Of a stretch of DNA of 64,000 bases, positions 1-11,100 are shown in pieces. Location of the stretch: NCBI RefSeq assembly GCF_000006565.2, contig NC_031475.1:2131190-2195189 (forward strand), written 5' to 3'. Position 1 is the first letter of the stretch, and every line of letters starts with the position of its first letter. Origin of the DNA: Toxoplasma gondii ME49. Its lineage: Eukaryota > Apicomplexa > Conoidasida > Eucoccidiorida > Sarcocystidae. A model generated the notes under the pieces. It was not told the DNA's origin. It saw only the letters and a list, made by a program, of their open reading frames with translations, and did not search any database. The translations under genes and the position numbers were made by a program.

Positions 1-561
1 GTGCCTGTCTGTCAAGGAGAACCACCGTGAGGGGGTCAGGCGACACCCAGAAAAATCTTAGACGCAGACGCACTCAACTGTTTGTCACGTTTGGATGTGG
101 ATTGATACATGCTTCCCTCCTAGAGCGGCAACACGAGCGGGAACCACCTAATCTCCATGTAACTCTCGAGACACCTTGTATCGTGGAGAGTCCTACACAG
201 GGTTCACGGATGTTATAGCTATAATAGGGCCTCTTTCGCGTTGGGAGAGAGGCAAGGTGAAAAGCATACTTGAATCCAGCTTCTCAAGTTTACCAGTATT
301 TCGTTTTTCGTACCCCATGCAACGCTACAGGAGGCTGAGACGTTTCGGGGTAGGAGTCCTGTGTAAGGGGCAGCGACAGCTCAATGGCATGTGGCTCGTG
401 AGAGGGTGTCCAGCGTATCGATTTGCTGGGAGGTTTTTGCCCTCAGTTCTCGTTACACTGGCGCATGGCGTTGAATACATTCACAGCTAGCACTCTGCGT
501 AGGCAACCTACGTAGGCGACGCAGCAATTCCTCGTTCCGTTTGTCAACGTTTCTCTCGTAG
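1..561 (+). other. Intronic or upstream DNA before the first visible PUF exon
   Basis: No exon could be placed here. The open frame that starts after the acceptor at 560-561 meets an in-frame stop at 500-502 with no ATG between, so the preceding coding exon of the PUF gene must end upstream of an intron whose acceptor is the pyrimidine-rich stretch ending at 561. That exon must end on codon position 2. It may lie in this stretch or before the window. Confidence 0.5.
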
Positions 562-3500
562 GAACCTGTCCCAGACGAATCCGAAGCTGCCAAAGCCTTT
601 GGAAGAGGACCAGTCTTTCCTAGATCTGGCTTCACAGAAGAAAGACCGTCGTCGCAGCACGCGTGCGGCAGGCTACTACAATGGACCCAACCGGGAGATC
701 CGAGGCGGTACGAGCAGCGCCGCGAACGATGGGATCTCCTGCTGTCCGTCGCTGTCTTCCTCTTTCTCCGCGACCTCTCGCGGCAATGTGGGTGCGGGGG
801 TAACCCAAGATGAGGAAGAAGGAACGGCTTCCAGGCACCTCCCATCGGCAGCCGCAGTGAACGCAGCGGCTCTCGCGCTAGTCGACGAGTTGCAGCATTG
901 CCAGGACACTGCAAACTTGGTTTCCACCAGAGCCCTGAGTCTAGCGGTATTGGCTGCAGCAGGGGGCGTCCCAGGGACTTCAGGTCCAGTTGTAGATGGG
1001 GCAGCAAGAGGCGGAGGGAAGGCAGCGGAGGAGACTGAACAGTCGCCAGCCAACTTATCAGCTGCTGCAGCCGCTGCCCTCCTGCAGGACGCGCACGCTG
1101 CCTGGAAAGAATCCGGAGGAAATGCAGCTCTGCTCCCTATGGTGCAAAAATGTAAGCGCCGCGAGCTCGGTCCAGCATGCATGTCTGGCATCTACGGTTG
1201 CTGGCTGTGTGAGAAGCCGCGTCTGTTTGGGATACCACATATTCGCTAAGAAACCTTTTCAGTTTAAGGTGAAGAGTCCTGTTTTTACAGCTTGCACCGT
1301 TGCATTCAGGCACCTGCAGTTATTGTTTATCGCCTTACGTGCTGTGGACCACAGCAAGCCAAACCCTCACGTGGACTCAGGCTCCGATCCACGCGAAACG
1401 TTGCTCGGATATGTCGGAGCTGCGGTCAAGTCATGGAAAACGCATTCTGTACATTGGCATTCGTGGGTTGGGGGACCGACAGCGAGTGGACCATCCAAAT
1501 CAAAGCGAAGCGAGAGTGGACAGGGTCCTTCGCGAGTTCGATGGGGCTATGTGGTAGAGGTGGCTGTTCCTTTGTCACTGGGAGGCGTTTTCGTGAGACG
1601 ATACCTTGCCGGGGGGGGGGCGTGTTTTCTTCAGCGACTAACTGTTCTCCCGTAAATTTTTCATAGAGCGTTTAAACAGTATGTTTCAACGGTCGTCATG
1701 CCTAGGGCGTGGTAGGTGTGGTCAAGAAGGTGTGTTTGAATGCGCTCTGTGGTTTTTTCAGGGACCGAGGCGATTTTGAATCGTTGCCCCGATGCGCAGA
1801 ATGGCGGCCCGAGTCCGACGAGCACAACCACGGGGGTTTCGGGGAGCAACACAACGTCGAGCAGCCACCATTATCAGCAGCGAAGTTCGATAACGACAAG
1901 TTTCTGTTCTGACGGTCCTTCAGGGGACGGCTCTGTGGGTGCTTCCAGTTTGCGTTCCTCTCAGAGAAACCGGTCGCCCCCGCCTGCATCTTCGCCGAAT
2001 TCGATGGTGTTTTCGTTTCCCATTTCCACCAACATTTCCCCGTCTTCACGCGGTCGGGCCGGTGACAACGTCAGCATGGACTCCAGGAGTTGTCATCTGG
2101 AGGTGGACGACAACGGATCTGGCCGCCGCAGTCGAAGCGTTTCCCACGACCGCAGTTCTCGCAATCGTCCCAGTGGCTTTCCGTGTGAGGATGAAAGTTT
2201 GCGTCTTCCGAAGCATGCGAGCCTCTCCGCGTCTGGAACGCCGCTTGCATCGGTGGATGACGTTTCGCCTGTCGGGGCCCATCCGGGGGCTTCGCCTTCG
2301 TCGTCTGGACTGGTCATGGACGGAGGGTTCACAGGCTTTCTTGCGTCACCTGGAGTCTCATCCGCGTCAGAAAGCATCCCTGCGTCTGGGGGACAGTCTG
2401 TGTCAGGCGCACTGGGCAGTCAGGGACAGGGTCGCGCGGCCTTGACGGCGACACAGCAACAGGAACAGCACTTTCTTCAGGCAGTCTCTGCTCTACGAGG
2501 CTCTCCAGCGTCTCAAGCTGCGTTTCTCGCAGATGCAGATCCCGTCATTCTTGCGGCTGCAGCATCAGGTGGCCTTTCGGGGGTCCTGCACCCCGCGCTC
2601 TCTGTGGGAGGGCATCTGCCGGCTAACCCTGCGGCGGCGGTCGCGCTGCTTTCTGCGATGGCAGGGGCTGCAGGGACGTCGTCGCCGGATGGGCCCTTGG
2701 GGCTTCAGCACGTCTCCAGTCCAGCGATGGGGCCTCTCGGGCTTGACTCTGGATTCGCGCATGCGGCGAACAGCAGCACTGCTGGTGGGGGTGCAAACGT
2801 AGGTGCGGGATCCCTCCCGCATTCGGGTGCCAGCGGGGATGCCAACGCCGCGGCGATGATGCATGCGCTCAACCTAGCGGTTCTTGGGCAAGCGTTCAAT
2901 CACCGATCCAGGGAAGCACAGGGAGATGAGAACAACGACGCAGAAGCAGGACAGGCAGCCATCCCAGTTCAGACACCGGGGGCCGTCACAGCAGCGGCAG
3001 CGCAAGAGGCCGCTGGAAATGTACAGCTATTGTCTTCTGTGTTGTATCCACTCTTGAATGCGCAAGCACCGGCATCGTTGGGGATGTTGGGAGGTGCGAC
3101 AGGCCCGGTCTCTTCGCACTCAGCCCCACCAGGCATGGTGCTGGGTGCTGCAAGAGACCCGCGGGGAAGCATGCCCTGCATGGTCGGGACGGCGTCTTCG
3201 CTGGGAGGACATGACTTGTACTTTGGAGGGTAAGTTCAATGATTCACGAACCTGAACGTATGCTCATTCAGATGATGCACATGAACAATTTTCTCCGACC
3301 ACTGCGAACTGTTTTTTGGTGGTGTAGAGGGACGGAAGAAGTGTTCAGGTGCATGATTTGACCTTGCTCACGCGTCATGGATTAGACGCAACCTTTGGAA
3401 GGACAGTGAAGGGAAGCATATCCAAGCTAAGCCAGGAAAGATCTTCGCAAATCACGATCAAGGAGTGGTTATTCGTTGAGCCATTTCTTCCGGGGTCACC

Positions 3501-6500
3501 ACGTTTTCACGCATGTTTCCTGTGGAGGCCACATCGCATGATTTACTGCCCGTCGTATGGGGACAACTTTGCGTCGTGGTATACAGCAGACTAATGGCAC
3601 GGCGCTACACATGTCTGGCACTGAAAGTGTAAGAGCGGTAGTAACGCTGTCGATCCTCTACGCGTGCAACGGGGTGCGGGTGCGGTTGAGCGCACACCAT
3701 GGATTTACAGCTAGCGACACCATGTGACTGCGTACTAGCCACTGGGGACAACTGGTGGGTGGGAATTACACGTTCGCAACTTACAATTATATGTTCACTT
3801 TTGCTGGATGTGTTGCTTTCAGTCTGCAACACCAGAGAGGCCCCTTAGGCGTCGGTGACCAGAATTTGCCTCCTGCAGCGGCTGCCTTGCTTGCAACCGC
3901 GACGAGGCTTTCTCACGGTACGCCTCCTGGTCTCGGCCTTTCACCCGCAGTTGCTCCTCTCCCAGTTCCTCAAGGCGTTGACGTTCACGCGAATTTCCTT
4001 CACCAGCAGCGCGCTGCATCGGCGGCGGCTCATCAGACAGCCGCGGGGGCTGGCATGCATGCATCTGGATGGGCCGCCGTTGGTGGGACTAGCTCGTCAA
4101 CGGGCACCACCCCTGCCGGTGCGAATGCGAATTCACGCCAGATGTGTCTTCTGTCGGCACAAGGCCTGGAATCTACCGGCACAGATGGTAAGCACGGAGT
4201 TCTCTTGCTGCGACGTTGAATTACGCAGTGAAGGCGGGCTTTTACTTTGTTTTCTTCATCAGGATCCTTTGTTGTGGCTACGGGGGCCAGTTCTCTCTGT
4301 GTTATGTTAGATTCGGGGACCGTGAATGCCGCTGCGGGTGTACACCGGTACGCTTCAGGTTCCGGTGGCTGTTCGCACCCTAGGGGAAATACCCAGGTGT
4401 GTCGTGTGTCGGACTGTTTCTTTTTGTCTTTAGCGCACTTCCGAGCCCAAGCAAACCTGCCTTTTGGCAACTACTACCAGACTGTTGAGAGAGACGTGAA
4501 ACAGACAAGAGCGTCTGGTTTTCCTCAAGGATCTGATGTGAAGAGTAATAGTGGGCGCAGCCGAACGGGGCGGCTGGACGCTCGTGGGAAGAACGGGGGC
4601 CAAGCGCAGCAGCGTTTCTTGGGAGGGTTTCAGGGAGACAGCCTCGATGGGCGTTCCAAAGCGTCTTCCACTGGAGCCACTGCCAATGGCAAAATCGGAG
4701 CGGGAGGCAGAAAAGGCGACTCAAAAGAGGACGTGGTGGGTAGACTGGCGGGCGTCGAAGGCTTGGCGACAGTCACAGGATGTGGCCCGAATGGTCCAGG
4801 CACGCTGACAGTCGCCGCTGCAGAGGACCTTGTGTTTGGCAACAAGTACAAGGGCAACATTGAAATGATCGCTCGCGACCAGATTGGATGCCGGATGCTT
4901 CAGCGGAAACTGTCGGAAGCGAGTCCAGAAGAGGTGGAGGCCATCCGCCTAGAGGTTCTTGAGTGCGTCGTAGTGCTTCTCGTCGATCCGTTCGGAAACT
5001 ACCTTGTACAGAAGGTGGTCGAGGAGTGTGAGGAGCCGCAGCTGCTGCAGCTGGTTAGGAAGATCCGCCCTCGCCTCGTCGACATCTGCCTCAGCCCTCA
5101 CGGGACACGAGCGGTTCAGAAGCTCATTGAAGTCTGCGCTGGACTGGTAAGCGAGCAAAAAGCAATAGGGTGAATGCCGCGGTGAATAGGTCCGTCCTCG
5201 CTGTCACCTCACGCCGAGCGACGGCAAAAGGCAACCGCGCATGCGTGGATGTTAATCCGCAGTTGCCGTGCGGGAAAATAATGATGACGGTTAGTTCTTT
5301 TTGGCATATGTGGATTCGGTCTTCTCCGTTATCTTCAAATACCCGGTGTTGTTCGGGTGTTCGCCGGTTTTTCGAAGCCTGTGGAAGGAAAGAGTGTCCT
5401 TGTGAGGCGGAAATGCGGAGAAATCGTGAACGTCGCTCGCGTGGGAAAGTGCAATTTAGTGGAGCCATTCGGACTATCTCTCGGAGGCGGGACAAGGCCA
5501 GGTCAGTTGCGAGGCAGCGAGCGCAACGGTTTGTTCCTCGAGTTTTTTTTTTTCAGCCGGCCGGCAGTGCGGCGACGAATGAACTGTTGGCGGCCTTGCG
5601 ACCTTCCGTCGTTCTCCTCGCCAAGGACGTGAACGCAAATCATGTCGTTCAAAAGATCCTTTCCTCGTTCCCAGCTTCGCGGTGTGACTTCGTTTTTGCC
5701 CAAGTCAAGAAGAACTGTGTGGAAATCTCCACAGAGCGCCACGGCTGCTGCGTCATGCAGCGGTGTATCGATGCGGCACCGCCACGGGCGAAGGTAGGTG
5801 GCGGTTGAGTTAGACGAGAAGTGAGAAAGGTCGGGTGCACCAGCATTCCTTCACATTTTCCGCGTGTTCTCCTAGGGGGGATAATCGAATGCTCTCTTTT
5901 TTATCGTCGTCAAGAGGAGGGGTGATCTGGGCAAGCGCCGGCGATTTGTGTGTGCTAGTGTTTTTATTTCTCTTCATGTTGCTCTGTTCTCCCAGGCGAC
6001 ATGCCTGTATGTTGCTGTTTGTGGGAATGGTCTTTGCCGGTCGCGTTGGAAGATGACATGAAGTGGACTGCATCACTAGGGATGGTCTATCATCTGTCAA
6101 ATTTGCGAAAGTCCTTTGTGTTTCCTTCGCAACACCTTTCCCCCCTGTCCACTCGTCCTCACATGTGAACTCGAGGTCTGCTTGTGCGTTGCTCTCTGTG
6201 TTTTGTTCAGAGTGAAATTCTTCAGGAAATCGCCGCTAATGCGCTCGAGCTCATGCAAGACGCGTTCGGCAATTACGTCGTGCAGTGCGTGCTGGATCTC
6301 CAAATTGAAGTGAGTGCCGCAGTTGTGCAGTGGAAACAGATACCAGAGCAAGTTGACTGTCGTGCTTCCACTTTATAGGTGCAATTCGAAATGCCACATC
6401 CAGGGGGACCGCAGAGCGTGCTGGACAGGACGAGCGGTGCCAAAGCCTATGCTATTGTTCACTACGTTTGTTTAGCTTGTGGAGGACACGAAAGCTGGGA

Positions 6501-8124
6501 ACGAATAGGGCCGTGCTTTTGTGTTTTTGCTCAAGGCCGTTCGTACACGAGTGAGCCGTTTGGGTGTCTGGCGTGTATTCAGGGATTCAACGGCGCTGTC
6601 GCAGGGGCAATTCGTGGTCACATCCGTGAACTTTCTATGCAAAAGTTCTCCTCAAACGTCGTTGAAAAGGTAGAGTCCCTGTGCACCTGTCAGACGTAGA
6701 AACGCGTCGACAAACCCGCCCACTGAGGGCGGGGAAGTATGCAGTCAACAGTCGCGTGCCAGTCAGCTCGCAGGCGCGAATCGTTTCTCGTCTCATAGCG
6801 CTTCAGGGCTTCCGAGTTTCTTTTCACGTTTGCCAAGCGTAAGGCGAAAGCCTCAGAAGGCGTTGCTGGCGCGGTTGCGTTGCCCGTCTGCTTCAAGGTC
6901 TTGTTCGTAAGTACATGTGATGGTGTGTTAATGCTTTTTTTTCTTTCAGTGTTTGGTGCTTGGCACTCCGGAGCAACGGAATCTGATTGTTGACGAATTG
7001 CTGGCAGAAGGCGATGGTCTCAAGGACCTGCTCCTTGACTCGTATGCGAACTATGGTAAGACTGCAGCTTGTACATAACCTTTATGGCCGTCTCGTGCCC
7101 GCCCTCTCAAAGCAGTAACGATTCACGGGGGTGTAGACAATGTCTGTGTATCTCGTTAATGAAGTAGACTTTTTTTCTACCGACCGAACGTAGCGTCTAT
7201 ACTTCTTTTTCGTCAGGAGCGGTGTCTGGAAACATTTGATGCCGTTGAGGACCCGCCGCACTCTGGACAGGTGTGTTCTAGAATCGAAGCGATACGCTTT
7301 GAACAGTGATGTTCCGACGACGTGTGTAGTATCTGCCGAGTGCAGCGCCTCGTTAAGATTGCCACTACGTCACTGAAAAGGTTCTCGCTGTATGTGTGCG
7401 TTGCCGCTTCTGGTGTTCTGCAGTCATTCAGCGTGCCCTCACGGTTTCCTCTCCAGCGGCTCAGCAGCAACTTCTTCTCGCCATTCAGCCCTGCCTGTCT
7501 CAGTTGCGCCAGACACAGCCCGGGAGTCGCGTGGCTCACAAACTTGTGAAGAAATTCCCCAACATCCTTGCTCCGGCGTCAGCGACATGCGTAGCAGGCG
7601 GCGACAGCATCTCAGGTTTCAGTGACGAGGCATCGAAGAAGGCACTTCGGGGTCAAGCGAAGGCGGCCGCCGCGTTGAAGGGAGTAACTGGAACCAACGG
7701 AGTTAGCCAGCGTGCCGGTACCGGTTCCCGCTCGAAGAAGAAGGAGAAGGCTGATAAAAGTTGTGAGAGGAAAGGGTCGACGCCGGCGACGACGAAATCA
7801 AGGCGAAGGCGCGAGGAAACGGCCCAGTTTCACAGCCGGTTGGTGACTGAAAACGAAGCGGTGGAGGTCGTCGAGAAACGAGAGGCGTTGGATATCTCCA
7901 AAGAGCTGCAGTCGGTAATGACATCCGTGGCCAGGCGAAACGTTATGGAAGTTACCAAGGCGTGTCCAATCACCTCTTTGTCTGTCGGTCCAGCTGTCCA
8001 TGCCCAGAGCTGCCAGAGGATGTCTCTTGAAGGGAAGGGTCGTTCAGCGGCGGGCAAGTTGAAAGAAGATCATTCACGAGAGACGGACACCAGCCCGGCA
8101 ATGATTGCTGTCGATGGGATGTAG
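562..8124 (+). CDS. Pumilio/PUF-family RNA-binding protein (5' partial)
   Basis: PUF proteins bind UGUA-containing elements in mRNA 3' UTRs and repress or localise the message, in the cytoplasm. Exons I can join with consistent phase are 562-1151, 1762-3229, 3823-4187, 4263-5146, 5557-5793, 6211-6309, 6583-6669, 6950-7055 and 7424-8124; all introns are GT-AG. This gives 1,511 residues without the missing N terminus. The first 1,000 or so residues are Ala-, Ser- and Gly-rich and probably disordered. Eight PUF repeats are encoded from about 4828 to 7560, with helix motifs GCRMLQ, GNYLVQ, GTRAVQ, ANHVVQ, GCCVMQ, GNYVVQ, SSNVVE and YANYVIQ. A basic Lys/Arg/Ser tail follows and the stop is TAG at 8122-8124. 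The family is certain; which coccidian PUF paralogue it is, and the true start, are not. Confidence 0.93.
1611..1620. repeat. G10 homopolymer in a PUF intron
   Basis: A run of ten G lies in the intron between the exons ending at 1151 and beginning at 1762. It is a likely site of length error or polymorphism and has no visible coding consequence. Confidence 0.9.
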
Positions 8125-11100
8125 TGACTTCTTGCTTGACGCGGGGAGCGTCATGCACAGCACGTTATTCACAGATCGACAAAAGACGTGATGGGTGTGT
8201 GTTTACGGTAAAAAAGCCCACGTTTGTTGGACTTCACGCAATATTACCTTTTCCAGTTGATACGGTAGTCCAGATACCAGTATCGGCAATACTCGTGCAC
8301 AATAAATAGTAACAGTTTGTGTCCTCCGGTGAAATAGGAGGCGCTCCTTCCTTTGATGGTTCGCTCTGTTGAGCCACTTTCCTTCGAGGCGTGGAGTGTC
8401 GTGGAGTGTAAAACATAATCGGAGTATTATGTTGCTGATGTCATGCACTGGGGGCTGCTGAACGCTGCTTCTTCAGTCTGAGACCTCATCCATGGAGCAT
8501 TAAATGTGGGGTAAAGAGGGAATATCATGTATGTGGTTGTAAGGGATGGTTCTGAACCAAGTCCCAGCTGTACCGACGTCGTACCATCCCTTGAAGGAGC
8601 CCCCAAAGTGTACAATATGGCTCCTCTCATGTGCTTGTACGTTTCGACTGCACACAGAGCCACATTTATCTGTACGTGGTGCGTGCGGTAGAGAAGTACC
8701 GTGATGAGCCTGTTGACGTGACGTGATTACATACCCACGTAGCACAACACCGGGTATGAGTTAGCTTTCGCTGTTTTAAATTTTGTCCCGAATGTGTTTT
8801 CAATCCGGTCAAGCGTTCCGAAAGAACTTCTCGTCTTCAGGGCAGTGTGGAATGGATGACGCGTCAGGTATGCGTGTTGTGTTGTTGTACTTGGTTCTCT
8901 GCGACTAGCTCAGGGGGTGTTACACAATTTACTGATAACTATACAACACTTCCGAATCACGAGAAGAGTCCGCAGGAAGAACTCGTTGTTTAGATGTCTC
9001 GTCACCCTGATGGTCCGGTTCTTGTCAATGGAAAAGTTCTTGGACAGTCACAGTGCTTTGAAGGACGCGCTCCGGTGAACACATGGTAATCCACCCAGTG
9101 ATTGTCAACTCATCAGGTGGCTACTAATGAGTTGTCGCGTTTGTTGCGTGTTGCTGTTGTTTTGCGCCACATTTACGCATTTCCCCTCGCTGGTTGGATA
9201 TTGTTTTGTATGTGGATGGTTACTTTTTATTTTTGTCAAGGCCCCTGTGGTCCTACAGACTTTCTACTGGTAGACATCTGTGTGCAGTATCTGCGAACTT
9301 GCGACATCTTGTCTAGAGTCGGCTGCGATCTATAGGTGGGCAACGAGAACGCTTGGTTTTTCGAGTGATATTTCACTGCCGTTCTGTGAACTGCTGGTAG
9401 AATATTATTGATTTTTTGACGCATCCTTGAGATTTAAGACAGGTTCACACCGCTAGGTGATGTGCTGCTACCGTCCGTCGCAGCAGTTTCTGTGATACAG
9501 TTCATGCATGTGTCCTTCGCTGTGTCGACTCGTGGCTGTAGTCACAAACACATAGACGAGTTGCATGACGCCGGTTATACATCGCGCCAATTGAATTGTA
9601 CACGGGGATCAATGCGGTTCCTCGTTAGCCAGAGTATACATCATTGTTTGAGCCTGTGCTCGAGAGTACAGTTTCAGTGAGATTCAATTCTGTCGTAGAT
9701 ACTCGAAGCCTGTTGACTGTTTGGAGCTAATGAATGGATGGAGATTCAGGCTGAGAGTGCTGGCGGAGTGGCCTGTTTTTTTCTTCAATTTTTTATGAAT
9801 CGATGTGGCACTGTGTGTGGCGTTGTCGCGATTTCATCGCCCGTTTTGGTGTCAAGAAATACGACTGGAAGGTTTTTCTGATATAGCGGTTGGGGGAGGG
9901 GGGAAGGCGGCGGATTGTCCCGCAGTGCGTTGTGCCGTCTTGTACGTGCGCCGCCACTCTGTTCACCCGCCCGCGAATCACCATGCGGACTTCCATGCCA
10001 GAACATGACCGTTCGTGCGTGCGTATTGAGTTCGTCTCAGTTGTGGACGGGGCGCTGCACGGTGCCTTGAGTGGTTAGAATTTTACCGTGGTAACACGTT
10101 TCATACAATGAAAAGCCTGTTTTTTTGTTTTCTCCAGCAACATGCTGGTCCTAAAAGAAGCTGTACTCGGTAATAAGTGGGGGCGCGATTCCGTGTTCCA
10201 TCGATTGCAGCAGAAACTTGAGGGTTTAGATAGCGACTACCGCATAACGATATACCAGTTGTGTAGCAACTCTATTTTGCTCAGTGGGCGCGCCAAAGCA
10301 GTTGCACCCGACCACCAATCAGGAGAGGGAACGTGCTGGCGTTTTCGGTAACATCGAGAAACGAGTATCGAATACTGTGTTTGGGTTCCAAGGCATGAAG
10401 GTCTCTGGAAAATCGGCGGGAGGGCGGCGGAATTTTGCTTGTAATGGAGGAGAGACATGCTGGTGTGTATCAGGTGTGTGGGCAGTTGCTTTGGCTTTTG
10501 CTTTTTTTAATGCTGCGGAAGCCATTAGAGCAAGACAGACTCAGTGCTGATGCAGAGAAACATGCCTTACGTGTTGACGTTTTCGTTGTGACTTCCGGCT
10601 AACCCACTTCTAGTAATTGGTTGTGGCAGACTGGGAGATTATCTTTTGTAGGATATCCGCGTCGCCAATTGAGACCGAAAGCTTCAAAATGAAACCAAGA
10701 AACGTCTGCGCTGATCTGTAATTGTAGCTAAGCGACAGAAATGTGCGAAGGGCAACTGACTTTTAGTGGATCACATGGAGATCGTAACGCGTGAGCGAAG
10801 ATTTAAAGCACAAGATTTCCTCATATTTTGCGAGCGAATATTAGCTGAGCATCAGGCAGGTGACCCTAAGAGCTGGTCGTGGGAGTAAGGTGCTTGTAAT
10901 TGAGTTGCGTACTTTAGCAGACCACATGTGAGCGCTTAAGTTGGCAGCAGGCTTAAGTATACTAATATTTTTTTTGTTCCACAATGACCGACAATAGCGG
11001 ATGGTCAGCAATTGCAGGGATCCTGTTGTCCGCACGTTCTGTATGTTGAAGGTGCGCACAATCCAGTTCTCAGAACTGCACCGCTTTAACAACTGATCAA

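Noticed and set aside
453..1191. Minus-strand frames of 184 and 171 codons opposite the first PUF exon
   Set aside because: They are antisense shadows of a GC-rich, Ala-rich coding exon whose plus frame splices in phase into the rest of the PUF gene.
4397..4433. 37-base candidate intron in the PUF gene
   Set aside because: It has GT and AG ends, but is too short for typical splicing and the frame is open through it, so it was kept as coding.
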